Below, piece after piece: positions 8,620-16,158 of a stretch of 60,592 nt of DNA. Positions within the stretch are counted from its first letter, which is position 1, and each line of letters opens with the position of its first letter. The notes below the pieces were generated by a model that worked only from the letters and a program-made list of their open reading frames with translations, had not been told where the DNA came from and ran no database searches. Origin of the DNA: CAZFYZ01 sp964523735 (GTDB lineage Bacteria > Armatimonadota > UBA5829). Position numbers and translations under genes: made by a program. The DNA is taken from contig CAZFYZ010000006.1 in assembly GCA_964523735.1 (NCBI GenBank), positions 1 through 60,592 of the forward strand, in the 5' to 3' direction.

Positions 8620-8814
8620 ATCTCTTCAGTCACTAGCTCCACGGTGAGCGAAAATGTGACCAATCCTGCCAAAACTGCTTCTCCGCATTCACAAGTAGTC
8701 AGTTCAATGTAGGCGTCAGTTAAGGCTGGCGACGGCAGACTGCGCACAAACTTGCTATAGTGCACCAATTTCACGGCAGTCCAGCCATTCTCCATCACTT
8801 CTTTCTCCAAATGA

Positions 8815-8843
8815 TTGACAAGCACATCGGCCGATGCTATAAT
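8815..8843 (+). promoter_or_regulatory. Consensus sigma-70 promoter of the cold-shock gene
   Basis: A perfect -35 TTGACA (8815-8820), 17-base spacer and perfect -10 TATAAT (8838-8843) with an extended TGC in front. Transcription should begin near 8850, leaving a leader of about 50 bases before the ATG at 8901. In the rest of the 281-base interval from 8620 I see no gene. Confidence 0.85.
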
Positions 8844-8900
8844 TTCTCCTGCGCAGCTTGGTTGCTTCCTGTATTCTGCGATAACATTCGGGAGGTATGG

Positions 8901-9119
8901 ATGGCTATCGGTAAGGTGAAGTGGTTTAGCGATGCAAAAGGCTATGGATTCATCAACTGTGTGGACGAGGAGAACACGTCCGGCGACATCTTCGTGCACT
9001 ACTCCGAGATCGCCAAGGATGGCTTCAGAACTCTTGCGTCCGGTCAGACCGTTTCCTTTGAGCTCTCGGACACGGAAAAGGGCCTGCAAGCCAAGAACGT
9101 GCAGCCCGTACAGAGCTGA
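8901..9119 (+). CDS. Cold-shock domain protein (CspA family)
   Basis: A 72-residue single cold-shock domain that binds single-stranded RNA or DNA and melts RNA structure. RNP1 is KGYGFI (13-18) and RNP2 is DIFVHYS (29-35), with the usual MAIGKVKWF start and FELSDTEKGLQAKNV end. The longer open frame upstream (from 8760) contains the promoter and is not used; the ATG at 8901 has GGAGG at 8891-8895. It is monocistronic, with its own very strong promoter at 8815-8843. Some members carry a cold-sensing leader, but here the leader is only about 50 bases, so I do not claim a thermosensor. Confidence 0.95.
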   Translation: MAIGKVKWFSDAKGYGFINCVDEENTSGDIFVHYSEIAKDGFRTLASGQTVSFELSDTEKGLQAKNVQPVQS

Positions 9120-9466
9120 GTAAGTATTCCGGCGACTAGACTCGCTGCGGCCTTCGTCAAGTGCTGACTTGTGTTCGTAGTTCTGTGACAGTTCCTGTCA
9201 GCACAAGTCGGTCTCTGCGCACTAACAGCAGGCGCCCTCTGCTGTATCGACCAACTCCCGTCTCGCTCGGCAGTTGCGTGCCGTCTTCTTCTTCCAGCTC
9301 CGTTGTTGAATGATCCCAGGTCCAGCCCGCATAACTGTCCACGTGCATTGAACGATCGTAGTGGGCCGGATTCCTCCTGAGTCTGTCCCAGGGCCGGCTC
9401 GGCATCGTGCTCAGCCCAGTCCAGTACGGGGATCGGACACTACGCACGCGAGTACCTACCAGCCCG
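9120..9466. other. Gene-free interval between cold-shock gene and PEP-synthase-like gene
   Basis: About 350 bases with no convincing gene. A reverse open frame at 9157-9447 (96 codons) lacks any recognisable domain and I do not call it. Weak inverted repeats occur around 9160-9200 (CAAGTGCTGACTTG), but none has a run of T. The only clear signal is the promoter at its right end. Confidence 0.6.
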
Positions 9467-9496
9467 TTGACACCTACGCTTCTGCCAGCCTATAAT
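9467..9496 (+). promoter_or_regulatory. Promoter giving an almost leaderless transcript
   Basis: TTGACA at 9467-9472, an 18-base spacer and TATAAT at 9491-9496. The expected start of transcription (about 9503) is only some eight bases before the ATG at 9511, and no Shine-Dalgarno sequence is present, so the mRNA is probably leaderless or nearly so. Confidence 0.75.
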
Positions 9497-9510
9497 CAAC
9501 AGGTCTACCT

Positions 9511-11841
9511 ATGCCATCCGCAGTGTCATTCATATCCTACCTCTCAGAGGCCCATCGCAGCGCTCGCTCGGGCTCCAAAGCGGCCAACCTGGCGAGGCTG
9601 ATCGCCGCCCGTTTCGCTGTCCCAAGGGGCTTCGTCATTGGCGCCGATGCTTACCGCTCTCATCTCTGGGCGAGCGGTTCCCGTGAGGCTGCCTCGACCA
9701 CTGCAGAGGCCGAGGAACGCGAGGCCGTTCGGTCTGCTATACTGTCCAGTGAGATTCCCGAGGACGTGTGGGCGGCGATTGCCTCTGCCTACGAGCGACT
9801 CTCGTGGCAGTCAGGTGTGCCCGAACCGGTTGTGGCAGTGAGATCGTCTGCTGTCGAGGAGAGCGGGCTTCGCCCGGCGTTTCCGTCTGCCTATGAAAGT
9901 CATCTCAACGTCCGTGGAGCTGAAGACCTCAAGCTCGCCATCAAGCGTGTTTGGGCCTCCCTGTGGAATGGCAGGGCGGCGGGTTTTCGGGCGGCCGTCC
10001 GCTGCAATGCCGAACCAGCCATGGCTGTGATAATCCAGGAAATGGTCGCCGGCACAAGCAGTGGCTCTGCCTCATCAGCGGACCAGTTCACCGGGAATCC
10101 GAATGTGGTCCGAGTCGTTGTGCCTTTCGGCACCGAGACGGCTAGCCACGAGGTCCATTTGTCCGCCTCGGCTCATCACCCCGATCCGCTTGTTTCTCGC
10201 GTCGCCGATAGTGCTGTTCGGGTTGAGGATCTGTTTGGAAAGCCAGTGGAGATCGAGTGGCTGCACGATGGCGAGCGCCTCTGGCTTCTGCAGGCCACGC
10301 CGATAAGTCTGCCGCCATACTTCATAGCGGATGAGACAGTGGACTCCAGCTCCACCTGGACACGCTGGACCCACCAGCCCGTTTGCATGTTCTCCCGCAG
10401 CCATCTGTGGGGCAGGGACCGCTCAGCTGAGTTTGTGTTCCCAACCGCGCATGGTAAGGGCGACTTACGCCTTATCAATGGGCGTGTCTACCGCCGGCGT
10501 GCCTCTCTGGATGATCCGGCGAGCGGCCGGGACGCCCTCCGTCTGCAGAAGCGCGATCTGGCTGCGGGCGCTCGTCTACTGCCCGTGTGGCGCGGCCAGG
10601 TCTTGCCCGCCATGAGAAGACGCGCTGGCTTACTGATTTCCATGGACCTTGCGGCGCTCGATCACAAGGCTCTTCTGGGTCTTCTGAGGGAGGCGGCCGG
10701 TCTTTCCCGCAGCGCTTTCGATCTCCTCGAGGCCGCGTGGTACCCGAGCGCGCGCTTTCCGACGCTGCTCAAGGCCCTTGTGGGCGATACCCCTGAAGCC
10801 GTGGCAACGCATCTCCGTCTGACTGTGGGTGCTGCCGAAAGCATCCAGCCCGATTGCGCTCTTCAGGAGCTTGGCGATCGCCTAGCGATTGCAGAGAAGG
10901 CTGGCCGGCTGGAGGATCCCACGTGGTGGCATGAGTACAAGCGTGAGGTCGATCTCTTTGCGCGGCAACAGGGCTTTGCATACGCGAGTCGCGACCAGAT
11001 TGCCGACGTCTCGGCTTGGCAGAGCTGGATGGAGGACATGGATGCGGTATTTCGAGTGGTTGGTGCGCTATCTCGTCGAGGTACCGATCCCACGCTCGTT
11101 ACACGCCACTGCGCCCGCGAGCGTGACGCGGCAACCGTCTTGGCTGATTGCTCGGGTCTCAAACCCGCTGCTGCAAAGCTGATCAAAGACGTTGCCGCCC
11201 TGGCGCAGAACTGGCGTGCTATCAGGTGCGAAGCCGCTCAGGCGTGTGCACTGGCGAACTCTGCGCTGCGTCTGGTTATGAACGAGATTGCCCGCAGGTT
11301 GGTCGAGTGCGAAGTCCTCTCGTCGGCGGACTGTGTTTATCATCTCACGCTGGATGAGCTGCTTTCTCTGCCGGCTGATCCGCCACCCGCCGATCGGGAG
11401 GCCATCGCCATCAGTATCGCTTCACGCAAGCACAGCCTTTGGCTCGAGCGGCGTCTGACAGCGCCTGACGTGCTGCCCCCAAACGATGAGTTGCCGAACG
11501 ACCCTGGCAGGATCTCAGACACGCTCAGGGGCGAGTGTATGAGCCCCGGGGTGATCACTGCCCGCGCTCGCGTCTGTCGCACTGTCGCCGAGGCAGGCGA
11601 TCTTCAACGAGGCGAGATTCTAGTGGTGCAGTCGCCGATGCCTGCCTGGACACCGCTATTAGGCCTTGCAGGCGGATTCATTGCCGAGGAAGCAGACGAG
11701 ATCGGCGTAGAGTCGCTCGTGCTCGATTACGGCATCCCGGCCATCGTGAACTGCACCAACGCGACCTCCTGCATCTCTACCGGCCAGCGGATCACCGTTG
11801 ACGCCACCAGCTCCGTCGTGAACGTCCCGTCAACCCGCTAA
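9511..11841 (+). CDS. PEP synthase/rifampicin-phosphotransferase-like protein lacking the catalytic His
   Basis: The 776-residue protein has the layout of PEP synthase and rifampicin phosphotransferase: an ATP-grasp domain (about 1-275; VAVRSSAVEESG, MAVIIQEMVAGTSSGSA and VEIEWLHDGERLWLLQATPI), a large helical middle, and a C-terminal swivelling domain (about 690-776; GEILVVQSPMPAWTPLL to YGIPAIV at 740-746). In active enzymes the swivelling domain holds the phospho-His in a GGxxxHxxxxARE context. Here the aligned stretch is GGFIAEEADEIGVES (721-735), with Gly732 where His is expected and LVLDYGIP replacing ARExGIP. Phosphotransfer by the usual route is therefore unlikely, so the biological role is unknown. 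GC-rich composition matches its neighbours. Confidence 0.8.
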   Translation: MPSAVSFISYLSEAHRSARSGSKAANLARLIAARFAVPRGFVIGADAYRSHLWASGSREAASTTAEAEEREAVRSAILSSEIPEDVWAAIASAYERLSWQSGVPEPVVAVRSSAVEESGLRPAFPSAYESHLNVRGAEDLKLAIKRVWASLWNGRAAGFRAAVRCNAEPAMAVIIQEMVAGTSSGSASSADQFTGNPNVVRVVVPFGTETASHEVHLSASAHHPDPLVSRVADSAVRVEDLFGKPVEIEWLHDGERLWLLQATPISLPPYFIADETVDSSSTWTRWTHQPVCMFSRSHLWGRDRSAEFVFPTAHGKGDLRLINGRVYRRRASLDDPASGRDALRLQKRDLAAGARLLPVWRGQVLPAMRRRAGLLISMDLAALDHKALLGLLREAAGLSRSAFDLLEAAWYPSARFPTLLKALVGDTPEAVATHLRLTVGAAESIQPDCALQELGDRLAIAEKAGRLEDPTWWHEYKREVDLFARQQGFAYASRDQIADVSAWQSWMEDMDAVFRVVGALSRRGTDPTLVTRHCARERDAATVLADCSGLKPAAAKLIKDVAALAQNWRAIRCEAAQACALANSALRLVMNEIARRLVECEVLSSADCVYHLTLDELLSLPADPPPADREAIAISIASRKHSLWLERRLTAPDVLPPNDELPNDPGRISDTLRGECMSPGVITARARVCRTVAEAGDLQRGEILVVQSPMPAWTPLLGLAGGFIAEEADEIGVESLVLDYGIPAIVNCTNATSCISTGQRITVDATSSVVNVPSTR

Positions 11842-11910
11842 GTAAGAGAGGCAGTCGCCCCGCCAATCTCTCCGCAGGAACATGCAGGCAGGCTCCCGAA
11901 TACGATTGTT

Positions 11911-13248
11911 GTGATACTCACCCTCAGATTTGCATCCGGGCTCATCTTGGCAGCGTTCGCTATCGGTCTATCCGGCCAGGTAAGCTGGCTCCTACCTGTC
12001 GGCGTGGGGCTGATCTCCTTGTTGATCGTGCTCGCCGTAGCAGACTGGCTGCGGCTGCGAGGAGTCCGGCTTGAGGTCGCGCGTGCGTGCGATGACAAGC
12101 TCTCTCTCGGCGCGCACAACGCCATCCACCTGACGGCGCGCAACAACGGTTACTTCCGAATCAAGGGCCGACTCCGCGATGAGTATCCCGAGGGATTTGC
12201 CTCTGAAAACAACGTGTTTCGCATTGACCTCCTGCCCCGTTCAGAGACGGAGTTTGCTTACCACGTGACGCCGCCCAAGCGCGGGGACTATGAGTTCGGC
12301 GACATCTACGTGCGTCTGAACGGCCCACTGGGCATTGTCGTTCGACAGATGAGATTTCCGATGCGTCGGGACGTGTGCGTCTACCCAAACATCCTGGACA
12401 TTCGCCGCTACGAGATTGGCCTCCGCCGCCAGCGCCCACTGCAGCCGGGCCAGAGAGTGGTCAAGGTCCGGGGTAGGGGCACGGACTTCGAGTCGCTGAG
12501 AGACTACCTGCCTGACGACGAGTTCCGTGTGGTCGATTGGAAAGCAACCGCGAGGAGAGGCAAGCTCGTAGCGCGGGAGTATCAGGAGGAGAAGTCGCAG
12601 AACGTGGTCGTTGTACTCGACTGCGGAAGGATCATGGGTCCCATTATCCCCCTCACTTCAGGAGGGGGTCAGGGGGAGGTCAACCTTACCCGCCTCGACC
12701 ACGCGATCAACGCCGGAGTGATGCTTGCCCACGTCGCCTCACGCAAGGGCGACAAGGTGGGGCTGATGGCATTTGGCGAGGACATCACCTCGTACTCACC
12801 CCCACGCGTGGGTCATTCGCAGGTGCTCTCGCTTCTGAGGCTTACATACAACCTCAAAGAGGCCGAGGGTGACTCGAACTACTCACGCGCGTTCTCCTAC
12901 CTGGCGCGCCGATGGACCCGCCGAAGCTTGGTGGTTGTGTTCACGGACCTTGTGGACCCGGATTCATCCAAGTCGCTCATCACCCAGATCGCGGGGTTGG
13001 CGAAGAAGCACCTCTGCATTGTTGTCGCGATGGACGATCCCGCGGTGGATCAGGCCGCCACAGGGCCATTCACGGAGCCTGAGGATGCGTTCAGAGCCGC
13101 TGCCGCGCGCCAGACCCTTCACGCCCGCCGCCAAGCCGGCGCTATGCTGTCTAGGACGGGCGCCATCGTTCTGGATGTTCCTCCGGAGCACTTCACGCCT
13201 GCGGTCGTTGACAGGTACCTCGACATCAAGTCGCGCGGGTTGCTCTAG
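11911..13248 (+). CDS. DUF58 domain protein (vWA-like, membrane-anchored)
   Basis: The 445-residue protein begins with two hydrophobic segments (about 5-48), then an extracytoplasmic beta-rich region, then the DUF58 signature GTDFESLRDYLPDDEFRVVD followed by WKATARRGKLVAREY and a von Willebrand A-like domain (VVVLDCGR... RSLVVVFTDLVDPD). DUF58 proteins usually sit beside MoxR ATPases and transglutaminase-like proteins; neither is next to this one. The start is taken as the GTG at 11911, with no clear Shine-Dalgarno sequence. Between DCGR and LTRLDHAIN there is an extra stretch, about PIIPLTSGGGQGEVN, encoded by a palindromic C/G-rich sequence (see repeat at 12646-12680). Its stop overlaps the convergent lnt stop by four bases. 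Confidence 0.85.
   Translation: MILTLRFASGLILAAFAIGLSGQVSWLLPVGVGLISLLIVLAVADWLRLRGVRLEVARACDDKLSLGAHNAIHLTARNNGYFRIKGRLRDEYPEGFASENNVFRIDLLPRSETEFAYHVTPPKRGDYEFGDIYVRLNGPLGIVVRQMRFPMRRDVCVYPNILDIRRYEIGLRRQRPLQPGQRVVKVRGRGTDFESLRDYLPDDEFRVVDWKATARRGKLVAREYQEEKSQNVVVVLDCGRIMGPIIPLTSGGGQGEVNLTRLDHAINAGVMLAHVASRKGDKVGLMAFGEDITSYSPPRVGHSQVLSLLRLTYNLKEAEGDSNYSRAFSYLARRWTRRSLVVVFTDLVDPDSSKSLITQIAGLAKKHLCIVVAMDDPAVDQAATGPFTEPEDAFRAAAARQTLHARRQAGAMLSRTGAIVLDVPPEHFTPAVVDRYLDIKSRGLL
12646..12680. repeat. Palindromic C/G-rich element in frame inside the DUF58 gene
   Basis: CCCCCTC at 12648-12654 and GAGGGGG at 12662-12668 form an inverted repeat, followed by GTCAGGGGGAGG. It encodes the extra PLTSGGGQGEV stretch between the two halves of the vWA-like domain. 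The form resembles the elements in nadB and valS (CCCTCTCCC...GGGAGAGGG plus GGGGTGAGGGGG) but is a different variant. Confidence 0.6.
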
Positions 13249-14618
13249 CTCACGCTACTCCCGGTTGTGTTGTCTCGGGTCACCTTGACCCGAGACTTGT
13301 TCCGCCCTATCAGCGGCAGCACAACGAGAGTCGCAATGCACAGATACGCAAACGCATCCCCGATGCGTGTGAACAGCGTGGTGCCCTCGCGCAGCGGCAC
13401 ATTCGCGACAACCGCCGTTCGGTCCCCCGGCCGTGCCTGAGACAAAACCTTGCCTCGACCATCGACTAACATCGACAGCCCGTACCCCTCGCTCCACACG
13501 ACAGGGACACCGTTCTCAGCCGCTCTGAAAGGGATCACAGCAGAGTGCAGGTAGTTGAACAGGAACTCCGCGGACTCTGGGTCGTGGTTCGGAACCAGCA
13601 CGATTTCTGCTCCACGGACAGCAAGCCCTCGGACGACGTCAGTGAACTCCGTGTCGCAGCAGATAGCCAGTCCCGGCCTGAATCCGTCGCATTCGACAGG
13701 AGATGAGCGCTCCCCGCGTCGGAACGTGAACTGCTCCCTGCCGAAGAGGTGCTGCTTGTGCGCGTATGCAACTCGCCTACCATTGGGGGCGATGAGCCAT
13801 GCTGCGTTGTAGTTCTTGCCTCCGGGTGACTTCTCGCTGACACTGGCGAGCACGCACGAGCCTGACTTGCGGGCCGCTGCTCTGGGGAACTGGGTCGCTG
13901 TCATCAAGTGCTCCGGCCAGACGGCTACATCCACACCCCTTAGTCTTTCTGTCAGGTCCTTTGCTCCCCATTGGTCTGGTGACTGGATAGCGGCGGCGCG
14001 AATCGTCTTGGTCGGAAGCGCTGCTTGTGGAGCGTATCTCGCGGCAGACATCACCAGAGCGACGGATGCCAGAGCAACCAGGCCTGCCTTTGGCTTCCAG
14101 AAGATCATCGCAACCGAAGCCTGAGCCAACCAGAGCAGGAATCCGACTCCCCATATCCCTGTCCAGGAAGCTATCCTCAAAGCCGCTGCGTTCTCGTGCT
14201 GCGAGATAGCCAGCGCAACGGGAAATGCGAACCGGCTCAGATACTCAGCGGTTACACCGGCACAAGCAACGAGCAGTACCCACTTGGGGGCTGACATCCT
14301 TCTCCCGCAGGAAGCTGCTCCACAAGCGAAAGCGAGCACCAGCCCGACACCGGCAAACGCCGCAAAAAGGTTCCCGATCTGTTGATAGACCGTCGCCCAG
14401 CTGCCTGCCAGAATCGCCCCCGATACGAATGCGCATATCATCCCAAGCCCGGCGGCATATACCGGCTTCATTATCCGGCTTGCGATCAGTAAAGGCGTCA
14501 ATGCGACCCAGCCAAGAAGCCACACATTATGCGACGGCATGGCGTAGGCGAGCGCGAACCCCGAAAGAATCGCGAGGGGTATACAAAGAAGCTGAATAGC
14601 GGGCGTCTTGGATTGCAT
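13245..14618 (-). CDS. lnt: Apolipoprotein N-acyltransferase
   Basis: Lnt adds the third acyl chain to the N-terminal Cys of lipoproteins in the inner membrane of diderms. The 457-residue protein has about six hydrophobic segments in residues 1-195, a periplasmic nitrilase domain (about 205-415) and a C-terminal membrane segment. The catalytic triad is visible: Glu236 in VWPEHLM, Lys288 in YAHKQHLFG and Cys320 in LAICCDTEF. The usual KxxLVPFGE loop is shortened to KQHLFGREQF, and the residue pair after the Cys is Cys-Asp instead of Tyr/Trp-Glu, so it is a diverged member. AGGAGG stands nine bases before the ATG. It pairs logically with the LolA-like gene of the LPS operon. Confidence 0.85.
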   Translation of the reverse strand: MQSKTPAIQLLCIPLAILSGFALAYAMPSHNVWLLGWVALTPLLIASRIMKPVYAAGLGMICAFVSGAILAGSWATVYQQIGNLFAAFAGVGLVLAFACGAASCGRRMSAPKWVLLVACAGVTAEYLSRFAFPVALAISQHENAAALRIASWTGIWGVGFLLWLAQASVAMIFWKPKAGLVALASVALVMSAARYAPQAALPTKTIRAAAIQSPDQWGAKDLTERLRGVDVAVWPEHLMTATQFPRAAARKSGSCVLASVSEKSPGGKNYNAAWLIAPNGRRVAYAHKQHLFGREQFTFRRGERSSPVECDGFRPGLAICCDTEFTDVVRGLAVRGAEIVLVPNHDPESAEFLFNYLHSAVIPFRAAENGVPVVWSEGYGLSMLVDGRGKVLSQARPGDRTAVVANVPLREGTTLFTRIGDAFAYLCIATLVVLPLIGRNKSRVKVTRDNTTGSSVS

Positions 14619-14811
14619 GGAACGGTCCTCCTGCTGCGCTTATGACTGCTCGCTTGCTTGCCAGGTTCCATCGGCAAGCCATCACGAAGTTCGCCACCCG
14701 ATCAGTGATCAGTGGCCTCATGCATTGTTAACTCGTCCGTCTGTATTCCCACAACTCGAGCATCATGGCCGATGGCTGAGCCTGATCATTGTGTCTGGCC
14801 AAAAACACCCC
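14619..14811. other. Gene-free interval upstream of the PEP-CTERM gene
   Basis: From the lnt start to the promoter at 14812 I see no gene, no RNA gene and no repeat. It must contain the divergent lnt promoter, but no convincing -35/-10 pair was found for it. Confidence 0.5.
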
Positions 14812-14840
14812 TTGACAGACGCCCAATGTCGTGGTATTAA
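14812..14840 (+). promoter_or_regulatory. Promoter of the first PEP-CTERM gene
   Basis: TTGACA at 14812-14817, 17-base spacer, TATTAA at 14835-14840. The implied start near 14847 gives a leader of about 230 bases before the ATG at 15080. Confidence 0.7.
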
Positions 14841-14852
14841 TGAAGTGTGCTG

Positions 14853-14907
14853 GGGTGTGCTATATAGAGCACACCCTCGGCTACGGTAGAGCCGGGCACA
14901 TGCCCGG
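14853..14907 (+). promoter_or_regulatory. Two hairpins in the 5' leader of the PEP-CTERM gene
   Basis: First hairpin: GGTGTGCT (14854-14861), loop ATATAG, AGCACACC (14868-14875), extendable by one G:C pair. Second: CCGGGC, loop ACAT, GCCCGG at 14892-14907. Neither is followed by a T run, so they are more likely leader structure or a binding site than a terminator. Confidence 0.5.
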
Positions 14908-15079
14908 AACCTGCAGCTTCGTAGTGGACGGGAGGTGATGCACTGCCAGGTTGACCACCAGATTGCCTGTGTCCGAGACCAGGCACACTTGATCACCTGT
15001 CGCTGATAGGGGAGACATCCTACCGCGGCAGTTCATCGTCCGCAAAGCGAACGACACACACACGAAGGAGGAGAGAAAC

Positions 15080-16084
15080 GTGAAACACCACCGCCTAATG
15101 CTACTGCTTCTGGCCCTGGCGATGTGCCTGGGGCTGACGGTTACCGCCTACGGCTATGTTGATCTCGCACGAGATGCCACTTTGATCGCTCCGCAGTTCC
15201 ACGACGTCTATCGACCTGCGTTGGCCCATGATGGCGTCGGGCCTGCCGATCCCTACTACTGGACTACCTCCGCAGCTTACGAGGCGAACACCATGTCGGT
15301 GGAGTTGGACTGGACAGCCCCGCAGACATTCGACACGGTGATGATCCACTTCTACAACCACGCGTATGCATACAACTATGAGAGCGGGGGCGTCCGGGTC
15401 TACCATCTGCAGCAGTACAACACATCCACCAACCTGTGGGAGGACATAGCAACTGCTGGCGCGGTCAGCGATCCTGACGACTTGACCCCGTTTGTTCAGT
15501 TCATGCTGCCTGGCGGCGTCACCCTCGACAAGGTTCGCGTTCAGGACATCTTCGACATGCACGAGATCGTCGTCTGGAACAGGACCGGTAATATTGCTTC
15601 CTCTGCCACGGTCACCGCGTCCTACAGTCACGCTGATCCCACTTATGGACCGGCGAAGTGCGTAGATAACGACTTCTCGACGATGTGGTACGGCGGGCCT
15701 GAAGACGGCAACATGAACAACACCGAGTGGACGCAGTTCGAGTGGACGGGCGCGCAGCAGATCGATTCGATTCGGGCGTATTTCTACCCGCATCCTACCC
15801 TGATTGAGGGGAAGACGGTCTCGCTGCAGCAGGAAACCGCGCCGGGTGTGTGGGAGACCGTTGCGACCACCATCGTCGCCCGCGAGGATTCGGGGTTCTA
15901 CCAGACCGCCGATTTCGCCCTGGCGGGTGGGCTTGTTACCAGCAAGCTGCGGCTTTCGAACATGTTCGACATGTTTGAGTGTGACATCGTAGGCGCGCCA
16001 GTGCCGGAGCCCTCAAGCATTCTGGCCCTGTCAACGGCTTGCCTTGGCCTGTTCGGCTTTGCCCGCAAGCGATCTCGCAGGTAG
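15080..16084 (+). CDS. Secreted PEP-CTERM protein with two discoidin-like modules
   Basis: The 334-residue protein has a signal peptide (MKHHRLMLLLLALAMCLGL, cleavage near residue 25), two similar beta-sandwich modules and a PEP-CTERM tail. The modules (about 27-165 and 168-305) share the discoidin/F5-8C pattern: LARDATLIAP... versus NIASSATVTA..., then a sentence-like EWTQFEWTGAQQIDSIRAYF strand. The tail reads VPEPSS, a hydrophobic stretch of about 16 residues and ARKRSRR, the exosortase sorting signal. It is probably exported and anchored or released at the surface, possibly binding carbohydrate. No exosortase gene lies in the window. GGAGGAG precedes the start. Confidence 0.85.
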   Translation: MKHHRLMLLLLALAMCLGLTVTAYGYVDLARDATLIAPQFHDVYRPALAHDGVGPADPYYWTTSAAYEANTMSVELDWTAPQTFDTVMIHFYNHAYAYNYESGGVRVYHLQQYNTSTNLWEDIATAGAVSDPDDLTPFVQFMLPGGVTLDKVRVQDIFDMHEIVVWNRTGNIASSATVTASYSHADPTYGPAKCVDNDFSTMWYGGPEDGNMNNTEWTQFEWTGAQQIDSIRAYFYPHPTLIEGKTVSLQQETAPGVWETVATTIVAREDSGFYQTADFALAGGLVTSKLRLSNMFDMFECDIVGAPVPEPSSILALSTACLGLFGFARKRSRR

Positions 16085-16110
16085 AATCGGGACACAGACT
16101 ACTTAGCATT

Positions 16111-16140
16111 CGAGCCACGCTCAGGGACGGGCGTGGCTCG
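16111..16140. terminator. Bidirectional hairpin between the PEP-CTERM gene and rodA
   Basis: CGAGCCACGC (16111-16120) and GCGTGGCTCG (16131-16140) form a perfect 10-base stem with a 10-base loop between two convergent genes. T runs are weak (TTGC after it on the plus strand), so termination efficiency is uncertain. Confidence 0.7.
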
Positions 16141-16158
16141 TTGCTTGCGGTTGATCGA

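Noticed and set aside
8620..8814. Possible cold-shock thermosensor upstream of the cold-shock gene
   Set aside because: The promoter position leaves only about 50 bases of leader, too short for the known cspA-type switch; the region before it belongs upstream of transcription start.
9157..9447. Reverse 96-codon frame between the cold-shock and PEP-synthase-like genes
   Set aside because: No start signal, domain or conservation that I can see.
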